A stretch of 64,000 nt of DNA, taken from Lachnospiraceae bacterium (GTDB lineage Bacteria > Bacillota > Clostridia > Lachnospirales > Lachnospiraceae). Positions 37,325 through 45,633 of the stretch are shown here, in pieces. Position numbers and translations under genes: made by a program. The notes under the pieces are model-generated. The model saw only the letters and a list, made by a program, of their open reading frames with translations, searched no databases and was not told the origin of the DNA. The stretch is taken from contig CAJTCL010000002.1 of NCBI GenBank assembly GCA_910575005.1, positions 248,001 to 312,000 on the forward strand, read 5' to 3'. Positions within the stretch are counted from its first letter, which is position 1; each line of letters starts with the position of its first letter.

Positions 37325-38989
37325 TTGAAAAGACAAAATAACTCGAAATTGAAAATCATTCCCTTAGGAGGATTGGAGCAGGTCGGTATGAATATTACTG
37401 CCTTTGAATATGAGGACAGTATTATTGTGGTAGATTGCGGCTTGGCATTTCCTGAGGATGACATGCTGGGGATTGATTTAGTGATCCCAGATGTCACTTA
37501 TCTGAAAAATAATATTGACAAGGTGAAAGGATTTTTCATTACTCATGGCCATGAGGATCATATTGGGGCTATTCCCTATATTCTCCGAGACATCAATGTG
37601 CCAATCTATGCTACAAAGCTGACAATTGGTATCATTGAGAACAAACTGCGGGAGCATAACTTAATGACAAAGGTTAAGCGCAAGGTAGTGAAGTATGGAC
37701 AACATATCAATCTGGGCTGTTTTCGTGTGGAATTTATTAAGACAAACCACAGTATTCAGGACGCGGCAGCTTTGGCCATCTATTCTCCGGCAGGAATTGT
37801 GGTGCACACAGGGGATTTTAAAGTAGATTATACGCCAGTATTTGGGGATGCCATTGATTTACAGCGTTTTGGAGAGATTGGCAAGAAAGGTGTTTTGGCA
37901 TTGATGTGTGACAGTACCAACGCAGAACGTCCTGGTTTTACCAATTCTGAGCGCACCGTCGGAAAGACGTTTGACAATATTTTTGCCGAGCATAAAAATA
38001 CACGTATTATTATCGCCACTTTTGCCTCTAATGTTGACCGTGTGCAGCAGATTATCAATTCCGCCTATAAATTTGGCAGAAAAGTTGTGGTGGAAGGGCG
38101 CAGTATGGTAAATATTATTTCCACTGCCACAGAACTGGGTTATCTGCAAATTCCAGAGAACACGTTGATTGATATTGAGGAGCTAAAAAATTATCCCGAT
38201 GAACAGACGGTATTGATCACGACTGGAAGCCAGGGAGAATCTATGGCGGCGTTGTCCCGTATGGCAGCAAATCTTCATAAAAAGGTGACAATTAAGCCTG
38301 GAGATACCATTATTTTTAGTTCTAATCCAATTCCAGGAAATGAGAAAGCTGTGTCCAATGTAATCAATGAACTGTTTATGAAGGGGGCTGAGGTGATTTT
38401 TCAAGATGCACATGTGTCTGGACATGCCTGCAGAGAGGAAATCAAGCTGATTTATTCATTGGTAAAGCCCAAGTATGCAGTTCCAATTCATGGAGAGTAC
38501 AAGCATCTGAAAGCACAGGAATCTATTGCACAGGAGTTGGGATTTGACAAGGAGCATATTTTTATCCTTTCCTCTGGTAATGTATTGGAGTTAGACCAAA
38601 ATGAGGCCAGGATTGCCGGACAAGTTCCGGTAGGAGATATTCTTGTGGATGGTCTTGGCGTCGGGGACGTAGGAAATATAGTGCTGCGTGATCGTCAACA
38701 TCTTGCAGAGGATGGAATTATTATTGTGGTTATGACGCTTGAATCCGGCAGCGGTCAGGTGTTGGCAGGGCCAGATATTGTAAGCCGCGGTTTCGTGTAT
38801 GTCAGAGGCGCAGAAAGTCTTATGGATGAAGCAAAAAAAGTACTAGATGATGCTATGGATTACTGTATGGACCGTAATATAACAGATTGGGGCAGGATTA
38901 AGACGGAGATCAAGGAAGGACTGGGTGAGTTTGTCTGGAAAAAGACCAAGCGCAGACCAATGATTATGCCGATTATTATGGAGGTTTAG
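37325..38989 (+). CDS. rnjA: Ribonuclease J
   Basis: RNase J is a metallo-beta-lactamase-fold nuclease with 5'-3' exonuclease and endonuclease activity that drives mRNA decay and 16S rRNA maturation in Firmicutes. The 554 residues include the zinc-binding THGHEDHIGAIPY motif and the beta-CASP region with MCDSTNAERPGFTNSE, followed by the C-terminal dimerisation part. Translation begins with TTG at 37325, supported by GGAGGT 5 bases upstream and the usual KLKIIPLGGLEQVG start of the fold. Only one RNase J is seen; a second copy outside the window is possible. Confidence 0.95.
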   Translation: MKRQNNSKLKIIPLGGLEQVGMNITAFEYEDSIIVVDCGLAFPEDDMLGIDLVIPDVTYLKNNIDKVKGFFITHGHEDHIGAIPYILRDINVPIYATKLTIGIIENKLREHNLMTKVKRKVVKYGQHINLGCFRVEFIKTNHSIQDAAALAIYSPAGIVVHTGDFKVDYTPVFGDAIDLQRFGEIGKKGVLALMCDSTNAERPGFTNSERTVGKTFDNIFAEHKNTRIIIATFASNVDRVQQIINSAYKFGRKVVVEGRSMVNIISTATELGYLQIPENTLIDIEELKNYPDEQTVLITTGSQGESMAALSRMAANLHKKVTIKPGDTIIFSSNPIPGNEKAVSNVINELFMKGAEVIFQDAHVSGHACREEIKLIYSLVKPKYAVPIHGEYKHLKAQESIAQELGFDKEHIFILSSGNVLELDQNEARIAGQVPVGDILVDGLGVGDVGNIVLRDRQHLAEDGIIIVVMTLESGSGQVLAGPDIVSRGFVYVRGAESLMDEAKKVLDDAMDYCMDRNITDWGRIKTEIKEGLGEFVWKKTKRRPMIMPIIMEV

Positions 38990-39032
38990 TGCCTTTCTAT
39001 CTGTAACAGTAAACTGAAAGTAAGAGGTTATT

Positions 39033-39371
39033 ATGAATCAGATAGACGAAATTTTAGAAAATTTAATTATAGCTATTCAGGAAAGCAAGGAGTATCAGGA
39101 ATATTTGAGGCTGCGGGAATTAATTCACCAGGATCCAGATAAAGAACGGGCAATCACAGAATTGCGCAGAAGGAATTTTGAGCTGCATAAGTGTCGGAAT
39201 GTGGATCTGTATACGGAAATGGATCGGCTGGAAAATGAATTTGCGTCCTTGCGCGCAGAGCCATATGTCAATGAGTATCTGGCAGCAGAACTTTCATTGT
39301 GCCGTATGGTGCAGCGAATCAATTTCCGTTTGATGGAGGAAATTGAGTTTGATCTGGGGTTTGAACATTAA
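39033..39371 (+). CDS. YlbF/YmcA family protein
   Basis: This is a 112-residue helical protein of the YlbF/YmcA family (DUF964). In Bacillus subtilis these proteins form the Y-complex that works with RNase Y in mRNA maturation and influences competence, biofilm and sporulation. The pattern of an N-terminal helical pair with PDKERAITELRRRNFEL and a second helix with ENEFASLRAEPYVNEYL fits. It lies 43 bp after the RNase J gene, which suits a role in RNA turnover. Confidence 0.85.
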   Translation: MNQIDEILENLIIAIQESKEYQEYLRLRELIHQDPDKERAITELRRRNFELHKCRNVDLYTEMDRLENEFASLRAEPYVNEYLAAELSLCRMVQRINFRLMEEIEFDLGFEH

Positions 39372-39381
39372 AGGTAATACT

Positions 39382-39762
39382 ATGGGAAACAGTAAGGTAA
39401 TGCTGAATATTTTATACAGTGCGTTGAGTATCCTGATGATTGTGCTGATTGTGTTTGTGCTCTTAAAGGCAGGGGATGTTGCCTATGACCTGGGCTATCG
39501 TGTCTTTACAGAACCCGCCTTAGAGAAGGCTCCAGGAAGAGATTCTACGGTGAAGATCGAAAAGGGAATGTCTGCTTTGGAACTAGGAAATTTATTGGAG
39601 GAAAAGCAGTTGGTTGACAATGGACTTTTGTTCGCCATTCAACTCCAGATATCTGATTACAAAGACAAGATTAAGGCTGGGAAGTATACACTAAATACTT
39701 CCCAGACAGCAAAGGAAATGATGCAGGTTATGTCAGAAGAGATCGAGGAAACAGCAGAATGA
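39382..39762 (+). CDS. Short MltG/YceG-like membrane protein without catalytic domain
   Basis: This is a 126-residue protein with one N-terminal membrane helix (about 10-33) and a LysM-like segment as at the front of MltG (VKIEKGMSALELGNLLEEKQ, then AGKYTLNTSQTAKEMMQVM). The catalytic YceG domain with its glutamate is missing; full MltG has more than 300 residues. The frame ends cleanly and overlaps the next gene by 4 bp, so this is a stable short form and not a recent break. In Bacillus subtilis mltG also stands directly before trmR and trhP. The start at 39382 has AAAGGT upstream. Confidence 0.75.
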   Translation: MGNSKVMLNILYSALSILMIVLIVFVLLKAGDVAYDLGYRVFTEPALEKAPGRDSTVKIEKGMSALELGNLLEEKQLVDNGLLFAIQLQISDYKDKIKAGKYTLNTSQTAKEMMQVMSEEIEETAE

Positions 39763-40406
39763 TAGTGGAAGAACGTTTAGTCACATATCTTAATTCTCTG
39801 GATTTGGGAAATCCCTTATTTTTAATGCAATTGGAAGAGGAGGCACATAAGAATTTTGTGCCTGTGATTCGAGCACAGACACAGAATCTTTTAAAACTCC
39901 TGCTTGCCATGAACCGCCCGAAACGTATTTTGGAGGTGGGAACGGCAGTGGGATTTTCCGCGTTATTGATGGAGTATTATAATCCAACAGCGTGTAAAAT
40001 CACTACCATAGAGAACTATGCAAAGCGGATTCCCATTGCCCGTGAGAATTTTATGCGTGCAGGAAAGGAAAATGTAATAGAATTATTGGAGGGAGATGCA
40101 GCAGAGGTGATGAAAGAGCTGACAGAGCCTTATAATTTTATCTTTATGGATGCCGCAAAGGGACAGTATATTCATTTTTTACCTGAGGTTTTACGCCTTT
40201 TGGCGCCTGGCGGCGTGCTGGTCTCTGACAATGTACTGCAGGATGGAGATATCATTGAATCGCGTTTCGCTGTCACAAGAAGAAACCGTACCATTCACAA
40301 ACGAATGCGAGAGTACCTGTACGAACTGACGCATATGGAAACACTGACTACTTCTGTGCTTCCAATCGGTGATGGTGTAACAGTCAGTGTAAGGAGGGAC
40401 TTATGA
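39759..40406 (+). CDS. trmR: tRNA 5-hydroxyuridine methyltransferase TrmR (O-methyltransferase)
   Basis: This is a class I SAM-dependent O-methyltransferase of 215 residues. Motif I is ILEVGTAVGFSALLM, and DAAKGQYIHFL and LVSDNVLQDG are typical for the family. Its place before a U32 peptidase-like gene matches yrrM (trmR) and yrrN/yrrO (trhP) of Bacillus subtilis, where TrmR makes 5-methoxyuridine at tRNA position 34 from 5-hydroxyuridine. The start overlaps the mltG-like stop (ATGA), and the end overlaps the next start by 4 bp. Confidence 0.85.
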   Translation: MIVEERLVTYLNSLDLGNPLFLMQLEEEAHKNFVPVIRAQTQNLLKLLLAMNRPKRILEVGTAVGFSALLMEYYNPTACKITTIENYAKRIPIARENFMRAGKENVIELLEGDAAEVMKELTEPYNFIFMDAAKGQYIHFLPEVLRLLAPGGVLVSDNVLQDGDIIESRFAVTRRNRTIHKRMREYLYELTHMETLTTSVLPIGDGVTVSVRRDL

Positions 40407-41644
40407 AAAAACCAGAATTGCTTGTGCCTGCAAGCAGTCTAGAAGTCTTAAAGATAGCTGTGATTTTTGGTGCTGATGCCGTATATATCGGCGGGGAAGA
40501 GTTCGGTCTGCGTGCAAAGGCCAAGAATTTTTCCACAGAGGATATGAGGGAAGGTATTTTATTTGCCCATCAGCATGGCGTTAGGGTCTATGTGACAGCA
40601 AATATTCTGGCACACAATGATGATCTTTTAGGCGTCAAGGTATATTTTAAGGAACTGAAAGAATTGCAGCCAGATGCGCTGATTATTTCCGATCCTGGTA
40701 TATTTGCAATTGCCAGAGAAATTTGTCCAGAATTAGAAATCCATATCTCTACCCAGGCCAATAATACCAATTATGGCACATATCAGTTTTGGCATAAATT
40801 GGGAGCAAAGCGGGTGGTTTCCGCGCGGGAGCTGTCATTACAGGAGATTGGCGAGATCCGTAAAAATATTCCTGAGGATATGGAGATTGAGACATTTATT
40901 CATGGGGCGATGTGTATCTCTTACTCTGGCAGATGTCTTCTCAGCAATTATTTTACTGGCAGGGATGCCAATCAGGGAGCCTGTACCCATCCCTGCCGCT
41001 GGAAATATGCTGTGGCAGAAGAGACCAGGCCGGGAGAGTATCTGCCTGTCTATGAAAATGAACGGGGTACTTATATTTTTAATTCCAAGGATCTTTGTAT
41101 GGTGGAACATATCCCAGAGTTGGTGGAAGCGGGAATTGATAGTTTTAAGATTGAGGGCAGGATGAAAACAGCGCTCTATGTGGCGACTGTGGCGCGCACT
41201 TACCGAAAAGCAATTGATGATTATTTTATTTCCAGGGAATGTTATCAGCAAAATATACCCTGGTATTTGGAACAGATTGTGGGTTGTACGTATCGGCAGT
41301 TTACGACAGGATTTTTCTTTGGGAAACCAGACAGCGATACACAGATTTATGACAATAATACTTATATTAAGGAATATACGTATCTTGGTATTGTCGGGGA
41401 ACAGGATGATAAAGGCTATCGGATTGAGCAGAGAAATAAGTTCTCTGTGGGGGAGAAGATTGAGGTGATGAAGCCTGATGGTCAGAATCAAACTGTGATT
41501 GTGCAGGCAATTCGAGATGAGAAGGGCAATGAGATGGAGTCAGCGCCCCATCCCAAACAAGTGTTATATATTGATTTAGGACAGCCATTGGCGAAGTATG
41601 ATATTCTGCGCAGGCAAGAGAAGGAGGAGCAGGCAGATGAGTAA
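40403..41644 (+). CDS. trhP: U32 family protein, tRNA hydroxylation protein TrhP
   Basis: This is a 413-residue member of peptidase family U32. In tRNA modification these proteins hydroxylate U34 using prephenate-derived chemistry rather than acting as proteases. The U32 core is clear: ADAVYIGGEEFGLRAKA, the HGAMCISYSGRC signature, and further cysteines in ACTHPCRW that complete an Fe-S site. SFKIEGRMKTALYVA and a C-terminal beta domain follow. It overlaps trmR, which uses its product. One longer gene replaces the yrrN-yrrO pair of Bacillus subtilis. Confidence 0.85.
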   Translation: MKKPELLVPASSLEVLKIAVIFGADAVYIGGEEFGLRAKAKNFSTEDMREGILFAHQHGVRVYVTANILAHNDDLLGVKVYFKELKELQPDALIISDPGIFAIAREICPELEIHISTQANNTNYGTYQFWHKLGAKRVVSARELSLQEIGEIRKNIPEDMEIETFIHGAMCISYSGRCLLSNYFTGRDANQGACTHPCRWKYAVAEETRPGEYLPVYENERGTYIFNSKDLCMVEHIPELVEAGIDSFKIEGRMKTALYVATVARTYRKAIDDYFISRECYQQNIPWYLEQIVGCTYRQFTTGFFFGKPDSDTQIYDNNTYIKEYTYLGIVGEQDDKGYRIEQRNKFSVGEKIEVMKPDGQNQTVIVQAIRDEKGNEMESAPHPKQVLYIDLGQPLAKYDILRRQEKEEQADE

Positions 41645-42701
41645 AGACAGATATGTAGCATATGTAGGAACTTATACGCATGGAACCAGTGTGGGAATCC
41701 ATATTTATGATATGGATGTAGAAGCAGGAAAATTGACAGAACGCAAGGTAGTGCCGATCAACAATCCTTCGGATCTGACCGTGGCTGCAAATGGCAAATT
41801 TTTATATTCCATAGCAGATGAAGGTGTGGCTGCATTTCGGATTATGGAAGATGGGGATTTGGAGCCTATGAATGAGAAATGGATTGGCGGTATGCGTGGA
41901 TGTTATGTGGCTGTGGATAATGAGAATCGTTATTTGTTTGTCGGTGGATATCATGATGGGCGTGTTACAATGATGCGGCTGAATCAGGACGGCAGTATTG
42001 GGGAGATTGCAGATGGGATTTTTCATACTGGAATTGGCAGAAGTATTGCGGAACACAATTACCGCCCTCATGTAAATTGTGTGGAGCTGACACCGTGGCA
42101 GCATTATCTCTGTGCAGTGGATGGCGGTTTAGATCATGTGAAAATTTATGAGATTGATTATGAGAAAGGGAAGTTAAAGATTGCAGATATTCTCAGAGAA
42201 CGCATTGATTCTTCACCGCGTATGATTCGTTTCAGCAAGGATGGAGCACATGCTTTTGTACTGTGTGAGGAGCGTAATGAAGTCAATGCTTATCTCTATC
42301 AGTGTACACCGGAAGGACCAGTATTTGAGCGGGTACAGACATTGCCAACTGTGAATGAGAAGGAGAAAAAGAACTGTGCTGCTTCTGGTATGGAGATCAG
42401 TGAAGATGGAAAGTATCTGTTTTGTTCTAATGCAGGCGCTAATTCTGTGATCATTTATGCCATCAATGAGGAGAGCGGGGAACTGACAGAAATCTGTGAA
42501 TCCAAGATCAGTGGGGATTATCCTAAGACTTTGGCTATTTTCCCAGATGGCAGGCATTTTGTAAGCCTTAATCATGATACTAATGAGATTACTACCTTTA
42601 AGATGGATTATGAGAAGAAATGTTTTCTGATGTCAAATAAGCCAATTGCCATAGATCAGCCCAATTGCATTCATATTCATAAGCTGGTATCTGGTGCATA
42701 A
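41637..42701 (+). CDS. Lactonase family beta-propeller protein (6-phosphogluconolactonase type)
   Basis: This is a 355-residue seven-bladed beta-propeller of the YbhE/Pgl lactonase family; members hydrolyse 6-phosphogluconolactone or related lactones. Family features include YVAYVGTYTHGTSVGIHIY at the N-terminus, HPH-like PHVNCVELTPW, SPRMIRFSKDGAHAFVL, and NSVIIYAINEESGEL near the end. The start at 41637 overlaps the trhP stop by 8 bp and has AAGGAGGAG upstream, so it may be translated with trhP. A role in the pentose phosphate pathway is plausible but the substrate is unproven. Confidence 0.8.
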   Translation: MSKDRYVAYVGTYTHGTSVGIHIYDMDVEAGKLTERKVVPINNPSDLTVAANGKFLYSIADEGVAAFRIMEDGDLEPMNEKWIGGMRGCYVAVDNENRYLFVGGYHDGRVTMMRLNQDGSIGEIADGIFHTGIGRSIAEHNYRPHVNCVELTPWQHYLCAVDGGLDHVKIYEIDYEKGKLKIADILRERIDSSPRMIRFSKDGAHAFVLCEERNEVNAYLYQCTPEGPVFERVQTLPTVNEKEKKNCAASGMEISEDGKYLFCSNAGANSVIIYAINEESGELTEICESKISGDYPKTLAIFPDGRHFVSLNHDTNEITTFKMDYEKKCFLMSNKPIAIDQPNCIHIHKLVSGA

Positions 42702-42756
42702 TATGTGGAAGCCATTTCCCATTGGGGTGGATAGTTAAATATAAAAAGAAAAATCA

Positions 42757-42797
42757 CCAGGCAGATTCTGGAAGGCTTACGAATCTGCCTGGTTGTT
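42757..42797. terminator. Bidirectional terminator between the lactonase gene and aroC
   Basis: A perfect 12-bp stem (CCAGGCAGATTC with GAATCTGCCTGG) is followed on the + strand by TTGTTTGTTT and on the - strand by TGATTTTTC. It separates two convergent genes. Confidence 0.9.
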
Positions 42798-42809
42798 TGT
42801 TTCAAGGAT

Positions 42810-43940
42810 TTATTTATTTGATGGATAGAAATTTTTTAAATAATCCATCTGTGAACTCATATTTTCCAGCATTAAATCCAAAATTGTCAATGCAGCCATA
42901 GATTCTACAACAACCACAGCTCTGGGAACGATAATCGGGTCGTGTCGTCCGTGGATGGAGATAGAAATCGTTTCACCCGCTTTATTGACAGTCTGTTGTG
43001 CGGCAGCAATGGAGGGAGTGGGTTTGACTGCAGCGCGGAAAATAATCGGGGCGCCGCTGCTGATACCGCCTAAAATACCACCAGCATGATTGGTGGCAGC
43101 AGTAACTTGTCCATCCTGCATGGAAAAGTGGTCATTGTTCTTAGAGCCAGTCGCAGAAGCAGCTAGGAATCCATCTCCGATCTCAAAACCCTTGACAGCT
43201 CCAATGGAGAAGATTGCTTTGGCGAGATTTGCGTCTAATTTGTCAAACACGGGCTCCCCAATTCCAGCGGGAACACCAGTGATAATACCTTCAATGATTC
43301 CGCCGGCAGAGTCTGTGTTCTTCATACATTCCTCCAGATAATCCTGTGCTTTTTGAGATGAGTCTGCATCTGGCATGTACAGAGGATTGGCCAAGGTTTG
43401 TTCCTGGGCTTCTTTATAATTGGAAAGCAGATCATTCGCGCTCTGTGGAATGGTAATTGCACCTATCGCGCGAGTGTAGGTAAAAAAAGAGATGCCAAGC
43501 TGCTCTAATATTTTAATGGCGATGGCGCCTCCCGCTACTCTGCCGATTGTTTCTCTTCCAGAAGAACGTCCGCCGCCTCGATAGTCCCGAAAACCATATT
43601 TCTGGTCAAAGGTGTAATCTGCATGTCCTGGACGATAGTAGGAGGCAATCTCCCCATAATCTCTCGAACGCTGGTTCTCGTTAAATACAGCCAGGCTGAT
43701 GGGGGTGCCAGTGGTCTGCCCCTCAAAGACGCCGGAAAGTATCTCCACCTTGTCATCTTCTTTGCGCGGGGTAGCATATCTGGATTGTCCAGGTTTTCTT
43801 CTATTTAAAAATTTTTGTATATCCGCTTCACACAGAGAAAGTCCTGCCGGACAGCCGTCCACAACCACACCGATGCCCTTGCCATGAGATTCTCCCCAGG
43901 TGTTGATCTGAAAGTGACTGCCAAATGATGAACCTGCCAT
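42810..43940 (-). CDS. aroC: Chorismate synthase
   Basis: AroC makes chorismate from 5-enolpyruvylshikimate-3-phosphate with reduced FMN, the last step of the shikimate pathway. The 376 residues start with SSFGSHFQINTWGESHGKGI and contain RRKPGQSRYATPR, the RGGGRSSGRETIGRVAGGAI motif and SGAPIIFRAAVKPTPS. All three chorismate synthase signatures are intact. The ribosome binding site on this strand (AAGGAGG) lies 7-8 bases before the ATG. It stands alone on the - strand with its own promoter. Confidence 0.98.
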   Translation of the reverse strand: MAGSSFGSHFQINTWGESHGKGIGVVVDGCPAGLSLCEADIQKFLNRRKPGQSRYATPRKEDDKVEILSGVFEGQTTGTPISLAVFNENQRSRDYGEIASYYRPGHADYTFDQKYGFRDYRGGGRSSGRETIGRVAGGAIAIKILEQLGISFFTYTRAIGAITIPQSANDLLSNYKEAQEQTLANPLYMPDADSSQKAQDYLEECMKNTDSAGGIIEGIITGVPAGIGEPVFDKLDANLAKAIFSIGAVKGFEIGDGFLAASATGSKNNDHFSMQDGQVTAATNHAGGILGGISSGAPIIFRAAVKPTPSIAAAQQTVNKAGETISISIHGRHDPIIVPRAVVVVESMAALTILDLMLENMSSQMDYLKNFYPSNK

Positions 43941-44012
43941 AAATAGTCCTCCTTATAGTTAAGATAAAAACAATATGCGCATGAATGCAGCAGTGTTCTG
44001 CTGCGCAAATCT

Positions 44013-44041
44013 ATCATAACATAACAGTTTTTTTCATTCAA
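44013..44041 (-). promoter_or_regulatory. Promoter of aroC
   Basis: On the - strand TTGAAT (complement of 44036-44041), 17 bases, TATGAT (complement of 44013-44018). A small GCAGCA/TGCTGC hairpin (43987-44004) lies in the leader. Confidence 0.65.
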
Positions 44042-44136
44042 CGAATATTCTAAAATCCATTGGATGTATATGAAGTTTATAAATTGATTGGGATTCGCAA
44101 TGATCCAAGTTCACTTACAACAGAAAGGAATATGAT

Positions 44137-45264
44137 ATGTATCAATTATTAAAACAAGAAGGAAGAGCAAAGAGAGGGGAATTTCATACGGTACATGGCG
44201 TGATTCAAACGCCAGTGTTTATGAATGTGGGTACCGCAGCGGCCATTAAAGGTGCAGTTTCCACCCAGGATTTACAGCAGATTGGGACACAAGTACAACT
44301 TTCTAATACCTATCATCTTCATGTGCGTCCAGGGGATGCGTTAGTCAAAAAATTGGGCGGACTGCATAAATTTATGGTATGGGATAAGCCAATTCTCACC
44401 GATTCTGGCGGTTTCCAAGTATTTTCTCTTGCGGGGCTTCGTAAAATCAAAGAGGAAGGCGTATATTTTCAGTCACACATTGATGGAAAAAAGATTTTTA
44501 TGGGACCAGAAGAGAGTATGCAGATTCAGTCCAATCTCGCTTCTACCATTGCAATGGCTTTTGACGAGTGTCCTTCCAGCGTGGCAGAACGCTCCTATGT
44601 GGAGGCTTCTGTTGCTCGGACTACCCGTTGGCTCAAACGCTGCAAACAGGAAATGAATCGGCTCAATGGTCTGGAATCAACCATCAATCAAAATCAGATG
44701 TTGTTTGGCATCAACCAGGGAGCTATTTTCGATGATATTCGTATTGACCATGCAAAAGCAATCTCAGAACTGGATTTGGATGGATATGCGGTCGGAGGGC
44801 TGGCAGTGGGAGAGAGCCATGAAGAGATGTATCATATTTTGGATGTGACAGTGCCTCATCTTCCAAAGGACAAGCCTACTTATTTGATGGGCGTGGGAAC
44901 ACCAGCCAATATTTTAGAAGGGGTGGAGCGAGGGATAGACTTTTTTGACTGTGTATATCCCAGCCGCAATGGACGGCATGGCCATGTTTACACCAATCAA
45001 GGAAAGTTAAATCTGTTTAACCAAAAATTTGAGCTGGATGCAAAGCCTATTGAAGAGGGCTGCCAGTGTCCGGCGTGTCAGCATTACAGCAGAGCGTATA
45101 TTCGTCATCTTCTGAAAGCGAAAGAAATGTTAGGCATGCGTCTTTGTGTGCTTCATAATCTGTATTTTTATAATACCATGATGGAAGAGATTCGAGATGC
45201 CTTAGATCAGAATAGATTTCAATCCTATAAAGAGGAAAAGTTGTATCGGATGACGCAGGGATAG
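44137..45264 (+). CDS. tgt: tRNA-guanine transglycosylase (Tgt)
   Basis: Tgt exchanges guanine 34 of certain tRNAs for a queuine precursor. The 375 residues carry the substrate motif ILTDSGGFQVFSL, FDECPSSVAERSY, and CVYPSRNGRHGHVYTNQG with the catalytic Asp region. The zinc-binding cysteines and histidine are in CQCPACQHYSRAYIRHL. Length is normal. It has a ribosome binding site (AGAAAGGA) and stands alone. No queC-F genes are in the window, so the base may be imported or made from genes elsewhere. Confidence 0.97.
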   Translation: MYQLLKQEGRAKRGEFHTVHGVIQTPVFMNVGTAAAIKGAVSTQDLQQIGTQVQLSNTYHLHVRPGDALVKKLGGLHKFMVWDKPILTDSGGFQVFSLAGLRKIKEEGVYFQSHIDGKKIFMGPEESMQIQSNLASTIAMAFDECPSSVAERSYVEASVARTTRWLKRCKQEMNRLNGLESTINQNQMLFGINQGAIFDDIRIDHAKAISELDLDGYAVGGLAVGESHEEMYHILDVTVPHLPKDKPTYLMGVGTPANILEGVERGIDFFDCVYPSRNGRHGHVYTNQGKLNLFNQKFELDAKPIEEGCQCPACQHYSRAYIRHLLKAKEMLGMRLCVLHNLYFYNTMMEEIRDALDQNRFQSYKEEKLYRMTQG

Positions 45265-45633
45265 TGAACAACTTTTTGCGCACTCTGCATGCGCAATCTA
45301 TTGTGCAATAGTGCTATTTTCTATGGAAAAAGTTTGTCTATAATGTGAATTGTGTTAGACAAGAAGAAAGTCTACAATTAAATTGTAAGAGTAAATGCGC
45401 AAAAATGCGCAAAAAAAGAATGTTGCAGTAAGAAAAACAGATTAACCGTGAAATGTGACATTTTTTACGGTTGTCTAGAACCGATGTATAGGTAATTTTG
45501 GAATGGATGATTTAGTAGTTTTGCAATTACCTGAATCGATGAAATCAGAAAGGAGAGATAACAGCGACATCATAATTGGGACAGACAGAAGTAACACGAT
45601 AACTTTTTTCAAGAAATAGACAGAGGGATGCAT
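45265..45633. promoter_or_regulatory. Long intergenic region before the GH53 gene, with repeated TGCGCA and inverted repeats
   Basis: No gene is seen. The palindrome TGCGCA occurs four times, in two close pairs (45277, 45290 and 45396, 45406). ACAATTAAATTGT-like dyads lie at about 45371-45388. AGGTAATT (45490-45497) pairs with AATTACCT (45525-45532), flanked by CGAT/ATCG, and would form a leader hairpin before the GH53 start. These are candidate operator or leader elements; no known motif is assigned. Confidence 0.4.
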
